Program-made: the position numbers and the translations under genes | Part shown: piece after piece, positions 1 through 5,159 of the stretch | How positions within the stretch are numbered: position 1 is the first letter of the stretch | Layout of the letters: every line of letters begins with the position of its first letter | Notes under the pieces: model-generated | The model's database searches: none | What the model was told of the DNA's origin: nothing | The model's input: the letters and a program-made list of their open reading frames with translations, nothing else | Assembly: GCA_040512755.1 (NCBI GenBank) | Contig: JBEVEP010000119.1 | Span: 1-5,159, forward strand | Length of the DNA: 5,159 nt | DNA from: JBEVEP01 sp040512755 | GTDB lineage: Bacteria; Pseudomonadota; Alphaproteobacteria; Rhizobiales; Rhizobiaceae | Direction of reading: 5' to 3'

Positions 1-881
1 CCGAGGGCTCGGAAATCTCGATGTATTACGATCCCATGATCGCCAAGCTCTGCACCTGGGCGCCGACGCGCCCCGAGGCGATCGACGCGATGTCGGATGC
101 TTTGGACACGTTCGTCGTGGAGGGCATCGAACACAACATACCGTTTCTGGCGGCCCTGATGCAGCATCCGCGCTGGCGCGACGGGCGGTTGTCGACCGGC
201 TTCATCGCGGAGGAGTATCCGGACGGTTTTGCACCGATCAAACCGAATATGGAGGAGAAAGCGGTGCTGGCGGCGATCGCGACAACGGTCGAGCTGGTTC
301 GCCGGGATCGGCTTGATCGGCTGTCGGGCCGGCTGGCGCCTCATTCGGGTCTGCTGAAGCGGGAGTGGGAGGTCAAGCTCGGCGATGAATACATTCCGGT
401 TTCCATTCTTGATGGCATGATTTCGGTTCCGCTGGAGGCGGATCTGGCGGTTGCGGGCGGCGCACCTGTCACCGTTGTCTCGGAGTGGCGCCCCGGGGAA
501 ATTGTCTGGCACGGCACGATCGGCAATCGGCGGGTTTCCGCCCAGATCCGTCCCGTCGCAAACGGGATTCGACTGGCGTGGAAAGGCATAGCTGTCACCG
601 CCCGGCCCATGCTGCCGCGCACGGCGGCGCTGGACCGGCTGATGCCGGCCAAACTGCCGCCGGATACGTCAAAGATGCTCCTTTGCCCGATGCCGGGTCT
701 CGTTGTTTCGATCGCAGTGACGGATGGACAGGAGGTCAAGGCCGGCGAGACTCTCGCTGTGGTCGAGGCGATGAAGATGGAGAACGTGCTCCGGGCCGAG
801 CGCGATCTTACGATTGCGAAGATCAATGTCAGACCGGGCGACAGCCTTGCCGTCGATGCGGTCATCATGGAATTTGTCTGA
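1..881 (+). CDS. pccA: Propionyl-CoA carboxylase alpha (biotin-carrying) subunit, C-terminal part; 5' end outside window
   Basis: The reading frame is open from the left edge (first full codon at 3) to TGA at 879-881, giving 292 visible residues. That is a bit under half of the roughly 670 expected for the family, so the ATP-grasp core lies upstream. The first ~80 residues are the end of the biotin carboxylase C-terminal domain (EISMYYDPMIAKL, then HNIPFLAALM and STGFIAEEYPDGF). About residues 85-215 match the linker (BT) domain that joins the alpha and beta subunits in propionyl-CoA carboxylases. The last ~65 residues are a biotinyl domain with PMPG and the EAMKMEN signature. The biotinylated lysine codon is 774-776, 34 residues before the C-terminus, the normal spacing. 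The cytoplasmic enzyme carboxylates propionyl-CoA to (S)-methylmalonyl-CoA together with PccB, feeding methylmalonyl-CoA mutase. The BT region and the LPPDTSK stretch favour PccA over methylcrotonyl- or acetyl-CoA carboxylase subunits. The ATG at 21 is internal, not the start. Confidence 0.93.
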   Translation, partial: EGSEISMYYDPMIAKLCTWAPTRPEAIDAMSDALDTFVVEGIEHNIPFLAALMQHPRWRDGRLSTGFIAEEYPDGFAPIKPNMEEKAVLAAIATTVELVRRDRLDRLSGRLAPHSGLLKREWEVKLGDEYIPVSILDGMISVPLEADLAVAGGAPVTVVSEWRPGEIVWHGTIGNRRVSAQIRPVANGIRLAWKGIAVTARPMLPRTAALDRLMPAKLPPDTSKMLLCPMPGLVVSIAVTDGQEVKAGETLAVVEAMKMENVLRAERDLTIAKINVRPGDSLAVDAVIMEFV

Positions 882-1126
882 CGTGCCTCCAGGCAGAAAG
901 CTGTGATTTACCTATCCGGCGCTGGACCCACATTCCCAGGTTGGGGACAATAGGCGGTGACCGACTCTCGTGCCGTGGCGATTGTCGCACCGGGAGACCA
1001 TATAGGCTTGGTCACGGCTGAACCTGGCCGCGGCCGGGCAGCGACAAGCGGACGGCTCGAAAAAATCAGTTCGCCCCCGATGGTCGACCATTGTCGGCCT
1101 ACTCAAAGGGCTAAGGAACAAAGATC
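882..1126. other. Intergenic gap between pccA and dnaE; probable dnaE leader/promoter region
   Basis: This 245-bp stretch contains no ORF I would defend; those crossing it are out-of-frame shadows. It is long enough to hold a dnaE promoter, but I see no -35/-10 pair good enough to call. It contains an imperfect hairpin at 973-993 (arms CCGTGGCGA and TCGCACCGG, loop TTG, one bulge per arm). It also holds two 10-bp perfect palindromes, GGCCGCGGCC at 1026-1035 and TGGTCGACCA at 1081-1090. No run of T follows the hairpin, so it is not a standard intrinsic terminator for pccA. That transcription of dnaE starts here is inferred from spacing alone. Confidence 0.5.
1113..1117 (+). promoter_or_regulatory. 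Ribosome binding site of dnaE
   Basis: AAGGA lies nine bases upstream of the GTG at 1127, a good Shine-Dalgarno match at normal spacing. An in-frame TAA at 1112-1114 overlaps it, and no ATG, GTG or TTG codon lies in frame between that stop and 1127. The GTG is therefore the first possible start of this frame, which fixes the N-terminus. Confidence 0.8.
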
Positions 1127-4100
1127 GTGAACAAACTGGCGCCAATTGACGACATTGTTCCCGCCGGCGGCGTCGGGTTGCGTCCGTTCATACATCTGCG
1201 TGTCCATTCGGCCTATTCCCTGCTGGAGGGAGCGCTGCCAGTCGGCAAGATCGTCGCCCATGCGGTGAATGACTCGGCGCCTGCGATCGCTGTCACCGAC
1301 ACCAACAACTTGTTCGGTGCGCTGGAATTTGCCCAGAAGGCCGTCAAGGAGGGCGTGCAACCGATCATCGGCTGCCAGGTCGATCTGGCGATGGGCGAAC
1401 CAAACGAAGCCCAGCGGAGCCACCATCGCAGAGGGCCAGACGTTTTTCCGGTCGTGCTGATCGCTGCCAACGAGATCGGCTATGGCAATCTCGTCGGGCT
1501 GGTCAGCCGCCTGTATCTCGACACGCCTCCCGGCGAGCATGTCCATCTGCCGGTTTCTGCGCTGGCCGACCGTTCCGAGGGCATCATCTGCCTTACCGGT
1601 GGCGAAAGAGGACCGATAGGCGCGGCCCTGAAGACCGATCACGCCACTCTGGCCGAGCAGCGATTGGAGACGATGAGAGCGCTGTTCGGCGACAGGCTTT
1701 ACGTTGAGGTCTCGCGCACGTCCGGATACGACCCGGCCGTCGAAGCGGGCATGATCGATTTGGCTTATCGGCTGGAGTTGCCTCTCGTTGCGACCAACGA
1801 AGCCTTCTTCCCCTCGCGCGATGACTACGAGGCGCATGACGCGCTGATCTCCATCGCCGAAGGCGCAGTGATCGCCGCCGATGACCGCCGGAGGCTATCG
1901 CCGGACAACTACCTCAAGAGTCAGGCCGAAATGGCCGCCTTGTTCGCGGATATTCCGGAAGCGCTTGATAATACGATTGAGATAGCGCGGCGCTGTTCCT
2001 ACTACCCGAAGAACCGCAATCCGATTTTGCCACGCTTTGCGGCCCGCGACGCAGCAGACGCCGATGCAGCAGTCAAGGCGGAGGCCGAGGAACTCGCCCG
2101 GCAGGCTCGGGAAGGCTTGGCGATGCGGCTCGAAACCCGCGGTGCGACCGAAGGCTATTCAGTCGAGCAGTATCGGGAGCGGCTGGAATATGAACTCGGC
2201 ATCATCGCGCGGATGAAATATCCGGGCTATTTCCTGATCGTATCGGACTTCATCAAATGGGCGAAGGCGCACGGCATCCCCGTCGGCCCCGGCCGAGGTT
2301 CCGGCGCTGGTTCGCTGGTCGCCTATGCCCTCACCATCACCGATGTCGATCCGCTGCGATTTTCGCTGCTGTTCGAGCGCTTCCTCAATCCCGACCGCGT
2401 GTCGATGCCGGACTTCGACATCGACTTCTGCCAGGACCGCCGGGAAGAGGTGATCCGCTACGTGCAGCAGAAATACGGGCGTGACCAGGTCGGCCAGATC
2501 ATCACCTTCGGTACGCTGCAGGCGCGCGCGGTTCTGCGCGATGTCGGCCGCGTGCTGCAGATGCCGTACGGCCAGGTCGACCGGCTTTGCAAAATGGTGC
2601 CGCAGAACCCCGCCAACCCCGTATCGCTTGCCAAGGCGATCGAGGGGGAGCCTCGCTTTGGTGAGGAGGCCGAGAAGGAGCCGATCGTCCAGACCCTGCT
2701 CGACATCGCGCAAAAACTGGAAGGCCTTTATCGGCATGCCTCGACGCATGCCGCCGGCATCGTCATCGGTGACCGTCCCTTGTCGCAGCTTGTGCCTATG
2801 TATCGCGATCCGCGATCGGACATGCCAGTTACCCAGTTCAACATGAAGTATGTCGAACAGGCTGGCCTCGTCAAGTTCGACTTCCTCGGCCTGAAGACGC
2901 TGACCGTGATCGAGACAGCCGTGAAGCTGATCCGCAGACGGGGAGTGGACATCGATCCGGCGAAGATCCCGCTGGACGACCCCGACACCTACGCGATGCT
3001 GTCCCGTGGCGAAGTGGTTGGCGTGTTCCAGGTGGAAAGTGCCGGCATGCGCAAGGCGCTGATCGGTATGCGGCCGGATCGCATCGAGGACATCATCGCG
3101 CTGGTCGCGCTCTACCGGCCCGGCCCGATGGAAAACATCCCCACCTACAACGCCCGCAAGCATGGCGAAGAGGAGATGGCGTCGATCCACCCCAAGATCG
3201 ACCATCTGGTGAAGGAGACTCAGGGCGTCATCGTCTATCAGGAACAGGTGATGCAGATCGCGCAGGAGCTCGCCGGCTATTCGCTTGGCGAAGCCGACCT
3301 CCTTCGCCGCGCGATGGGAAAGAAAATCCGCGCCGAGATGGACAAGCAGCGTGAGCGTTTCGTCTCAGGCGCGGTCGAGCGCGGCGTCACCAAGCCGCAA
3401 GCGGATTTCATCTTTGACCTTCTGGCCAAATTCGCCGACTACGGCTTCAACAAGAGCCACGCGGCTGCCTATGCGATCGTTTCCTATCAGACCGCCTATT
3501 TGAAGGCGCACTATCCGGTCGAGTTCCTTGCGGCGTCGATGACGCTCGACATGTCGAACACCGATAAGCTTGCCGATTTCCGTCAGGACGCAATGCGTCT
3601 CGGCATAGAGGTCGTTTCACCTTCGGTGATGACGAGCTTCCGGGATTTCGAGGTGGGCGAGAACCGCATCTTCTATTCGCTTGCAGCTATCAAGGGCGTC
3701 GGCGATGCAGCGGTCGAACACATCGTGGAAAAATGCAGTCAGGGGCCGTTCGCCAGCCTTGCTGATTTTTGCGAACGCATCGATCCGAAGATCGTCGGCA
3801 AGCGCGTCCTCGAAAGTCTGATCTCTGCGGGCGCGCTCGACTGCTTTGGGCACGACCGTGCCGCCATGATGGCTGGCGTCGAGCGGATGATGGGCATGGC
3901 GCAGCGTGCGCAGGAGAACGCGCTTTCGGGCCAAACCGACATTTTCGGCATGGCGGCGACGGGTCAGGCCCCGGTCCTGCATCTGCCTGCTGCCGAGCCT
4001 TGGCTGCCGGCGGAGAAACTGCATCGCGAATTTCTAGCGGTCGGCTTCTATCTTTCCGCGCATCCGCTCGACGAATACAAGTCAGCGCTGACGAAGATGC

Positions 4101-4627
4101 GGGTTCAGAACTGGGCGGAATTCTCCGCCGCCGTGAAGCGGGGCGCTTCGGCGGGGCGTCTTGCAGGAACTGTCACGACAAAGCAGGAGCGCAAGACACG
4201 CACTGGAAACAAGATGGGTGTGATCCAGTTTTCGGACACCACGGGCCAGTACGAGGCGGTGCTGTTCTCCGAAGGGCTGGCGCAATATCGTGACATACTG
4301 GAGCCTGGCCGATCGGTCGTCATAACCGTGTCTGCCGAGGACCGGCCGGAAGGCGTAAACTTGCGCATCCAGACTGTGCAGCTGCTGGACGACGTGGCGA
4401 GCCAGGTGCAGAAGGCGCTGCGTATTTTTGTCCGCAACGATGCCCCTCTCAGCGCGCTGATGCCTCAGCTGGCCGCAAAGGGCGAGGGGCAGGTGAGCCT
4501 GGTGGTGATCAAGGAAGGCGGCGAAGGCGAGGTCGAAATCGAACTACCGAACCGTTGCCGAATCTCGCCCCAGGTTGCTTCGGCGCTTCGAGCGGTGCCC
4601 GGCGTGGTCGAGGTGGAACTGGTTTGA
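1127..4627 (+). CDS. dnaE: DNA polymerase III alpha subunit (replicative polymerase, DnaE1 type)
   Basis: This is the catalytic subunit of the chromosomal replicase, extending leading and lagging strands at the fork in the cytoplasm. It has 1166 codons, close to the 1160 of E. coli DnaE. Order: short N-terminal tail; PHP domain (~20-300, opening HLRVHSAYS at 23-31); palm with VGPGRGSGAGS (386-396) and PDFDIDF (428-434), D431 and D433 matching E. coli D401/D403; thumb; VKFDFLG with third catalytic Asp D585 (E. coli D555); fingers with LYRPGPMENIP from 662 and YGFNKSHAAAYAI from 772; helix-hairpin-helix IKGVG at 855-859; clamp-binding motif QTDIF at 936-940; OB fold from ~1011; C-terminal tau-binding-type region to VVEVELV. 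The clamp motif, C-terminal domain and length argue against the error-prone ImuC/DnaE2 (~1080 residues). PHP metal ligands are largely replaced (R25, T59, E225, F227), so proofreading presumably needs a separate DnaQ epsilon subunit. The start is GTG, set by AAGGA and an upstream in-frame stop. It is probably transcribed alone; cutC converges from the right. Confidence 0.97.
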   Translation: MNKLAPIDDIVPAGGVGLRPFIHLRVHSAYSLLEGALPVGKIVAHAVNDSAPAIAVTDTNNLFGALEFAQKAVKEGVQPIIGCQVDLAMGEPNEAQRSHHRRGPDVFPVVLIAANEIGYGNLVGLVSRLYLDTPPGEHVHLPVSALADRSEGIICLTGGERGPIGAALKTDHATLAEQRLETMRALFGDRLYVEVSRTSGYDPAVEAGMIDLAYRLELPLVATNEAFFPSRDDYEAHDALISIAEGAVIAADDRRRLSPDNYLKSQAEMAALFADIPEALDNTIEIARRCSYYPKNRNPILPRFAARDAADADAAVKAEAEELARQAREGLAMRLETRGATEGYSVEQYRERLEYELGIIARMKYPGYFLIVSDFIKWAKAHGIPVGPGRGSGAGSLVAYALTITDVDPLRFSLLFERFLNPDRVSMPDFDIDFCQDRREEVIRYVQQKYGRDQVGQIITFGTLQARAVLRDVGRVLQMPYGQVDRLCKMVPQNPANPVSLAKAIEGEPRFGEEAEKEPIVQTLLDIAQKLEGLYRHASTHAAGIVIGDRPLSQLVPMYRDPRSDMPVTQFNMKYVEQAGLVKFDFLGLKTLTVIETAVKLIRRRGVDIDPAKIPLDDPDTYAMLSRGEVVGVFQVESAGMRKALIGMRPDRIEDIIALVALYRPGPMENIPTYNARKHGEEEMASIHPKIDHLVKETQGVIVYQEQVMQIAQELAGYSLGEADLLRRAMGKKIRAEMDKQRERFVSGAVERGVTKPQADFIFDLLAKFADYGFNKSHAAAYAIVSYQTAYLKAHYPVEFLAASMTLDMSNTDKLADFRQDAMRLGIEVVSPSVMTSFRDFEVGENRIFYSLAAIKGVGDAAVEHIVEKCSQGPFASLADFCERIDPKIVGKRVLESLISAGALDCFGHDRAAMMAGVERMMGMAQRAQENALSGQTDIFGMAATGQAPVLHLPAAEPWLPAEKLHREFLAVGFYLSAHPLDEYKSALTKMRVQNWAEFSAAVKRGASAGRLAGTVTTKQERKTRTGNKMGVIQFSDTTGQYEAVLFSEGLAQYRDILEPGRSVVITVSAEDRPEGVNLRIQTVQLLDDVASQVQKALRIFVRNDAPLSALMPQLAAKGEGQVSLVVIKEGGEGEVEIELPNRCRISPQVASALRAVPGVVEVELV

Positions 4628-4667
4628 TCGCTGTCGAACAAGGGTCTCGCCGGACGGCAGTCGTGTA

Positions 4668-4703
4668 GCCTCAGCAGGTTACCTGTTTCGATACGGCCGA
4701 GGC
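4668..4703. repeat. Nested inverted repeat just downstream of dnaE
   Basis: Outer arms GCCTC (4668-4672) and GAGGC (4699-4703) enclose the 11-base palindrome CAGGTTACCTG (4675-4685). The inner element can fold as a 6-bp hairpin with loop TTA (AGCAGG/CCTGTT, 4673-4687, including one G-T pair), followed on the + strand by one more T and then CG. It begins about 40 bases after the dnaE stop, where a 3' end would be expected. The outer arms are short and far apart, so the structure may be chance in GC-rich DNA. It could be a weak terminator or mRNA 3'-end stabiliser; there is no long T tract. Confidence 0.3.
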
Positions 4704-4718
4704 ACAGAGCCCGGCACG

Positions 4719-4734
4719 TCGACCGCCCGGTCGA
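4719..4734. terminator. Candidate hairpin terminator between convergent dnaE and cutC
   Basis: TCGACC, loop GCCC, GGTCGA form a perfect 6-bp stem with a 4-base loop, the strongest inverted repeat in this gap. It lies 18 bases beyond the cutC stop on the - strand and about 90 bases beyond the dnaE stop. The location between two convergent genes suits a shared bidirectional terminator. Against this, neither side carries a clear U-run (TCGCTT on the + side, CGTGCC on the - side), so a canonical intrinsic terminator is not shown and Rho-dependent ending is equally possible. Confidence 0.35.
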
Positions 4735-4752
4735 TCGCTTACAGAACCAAGA

Positions 4753-5159
4753 TCAACCGCTGCGCGCCACGCGGATTGTTGCGGCCACGGCTGCGCCATC
4801 GGTTATCGTGTTGCGGTACTCGCGATCGAGATCGGTTCCACCCATTCCGACATGGGGATTGCGGTAGAGCATGCCACTCGGCACGTCTTTGAGCGACGCG
4901 AAATGCATCTCGGACAGCCCGGTCCTTTGGCGTATGTCTGCGATGTTCATGGCATCGAGCGCGCCACACCCCATAACGATGATCCGCTGGCCGGCTTGCT
5001 GCACCAGTTTCGCCAATAGTTCCGCTCCGTCGACCGCGGTATCGCGCTGACCGCTCGTCAGCACACGCCCGACCTTGCAACGGATCAACGCTTCCAGGGC
5101 TTCGAACGGATCTCGGGTCATATCGAAGGCGCGGTGGCAGGTGACGTTGAGTGGACCGG
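4753..5159 (-). CDS. cutC: CutC family protein (copper homeostasis annotation), C-terminal part; 5' end outside window
   Basis: Read leftwards, the frame is open from the right edge to TGA (complement of 4753-4755), giving 134 complete codons, roughly the second half of a family of about 240-250 residues. The visible part begins GPLNVTCHRAFDMTRDP, continues with RVLTSGQ, then RIIVMGCGALDAMNI, and ends with SGMLYRNPHVGMGG. These are the conserved strand and loop motifs of the CutC TIM barrel. The ATG at 5119-5121 is internal, since the conserved HRAFD motif precedes it in the same frame. The family is cytoplasmic and was named for copper tolerance in E. coli, but its biochemical activity is not settled. 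Two cysteines (codons 5137-5139 and 4966-4968) sit where relatives usually have Phe and Gly/Ala. The gene converges on dnaE with a 125-bp gap, so it is functionally unrelated. Its promoter is outside the window. Confidence 0.9.
   Translation of the reverse strand, partial: GPLNVTCHRAFDMTRDPFEALEALIRCKVGRVLTSGQRDTAVDGAELLAKLVQQAGQRIIVMGCGALDAMNIADIRQRTGLSEMHFASLKDVPSGMLYRNPHVGMGGTDLDREYRNTITDGAAVAATIRVARSG

Noticed and set aside
973..993. Hairpin as an intrinsic terminator of pccA
   Set aside because: It has a bulge in each arm and no T-run after it, and it lies over 90 bases beyond the stop; kept only as a leader structure.
485..1021. A 178-codon + strand ORF overlapping the end of pccA and the following gap
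   Set aside because: It is out of frame with the clear PccA biotinyl domain, rich in Arg/Gly/Cys as GC-rich shadows are, and resembles no family I know.
936..1126. A LexA (GTTC-N7-GTTC) or DnaA box in the dnaE upstream region
   Set aside because: I looked for both and found no acceptable match; the GTTC near 1070 has no correctly spaced partner.
1103..1837. A 244-codon - strand ORF over the dnaE start
   Set aside because: It is antisense to the PHP domain, has no recognisable motif and covers the dnaE ribosome binding site; treated as a shadow.
2159..3205. A 348-codon - strand ORF inside dnaE
   Set aside because: It is antisense to the conserved polymerase core. Its His/Asp/Arg-rich composition is the expected mirror of high-GC coding sequence, and the dnaE frame holds catalytic motifs throughout.
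4575..4892. A + strand 105-codon ORF spanning the dnaE end, the gap and part of cutC
   Set aside because: It overlaps two well-supported genes in other frames and has a low-complexity Arg-rich translation with no family resemblance.

Overview
The window looks like ordinary chromosomal DNA of an alphaproteobacterium, most likely Hyphomicrobiales (Rhizobiales; Phyllobacteriaceae/Rhizobiaceae-like). It is GC-rich with strong G/C third-position preference, and all three proteins read like rhizobial versions of their families. The genus is an inference from protein wording, not from a search.

Layout: (1) Positions 1-881, + strand: the 3' part of pccA, the biotin-carrying alpha subunit of propionyl-CoA carboxylase. 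It is cut by the left window edge and ends with a complete biotinyl domain. (2) Positions 882-1126: a 245-bp non-coding gap. It presumably holds the leader and promoter of the next gene, and its only clear signal is a Shine-Dalgarno overlapping an in-frame stop. (3) Positions 1127-4627, + strand: a complete 1166-codon dnaE, the replicative DNA polymerase III alpha subunit, starting with GTG. It has intact polymerase aspartates, a clamp-binding motif and OB fold, and a PHP domain whose metal ligands are visibly eroded. (4) Positions 4628-4752: a 125-bp convergent gap with two inverted-repeat structures that may end transcription from one or both sides. (5) Positions 4753-5159, - strand: the C-terminal 134 codons of a CutC-family protein (copper homeostasis annotation), cut by the right edge.

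The three genes do not form a pathway. pccA serves propionyl-CoA/odd-chain and branched-chain carbon catabolism, dnaE serves chromosome replication, and cutC is a conserved TIM-barrel protein of uncertain biochemical role. dnaE is probably its own transcription unit, because a 245-bp gap separates it from pccA and cutC faces it tail to tail. I saw no mobile element, CRISPR array, tRNA, rRNA, toxin-antitoxin pair or defence gene. I found no convincing undescribed system; the findings are small-scale points of interest.
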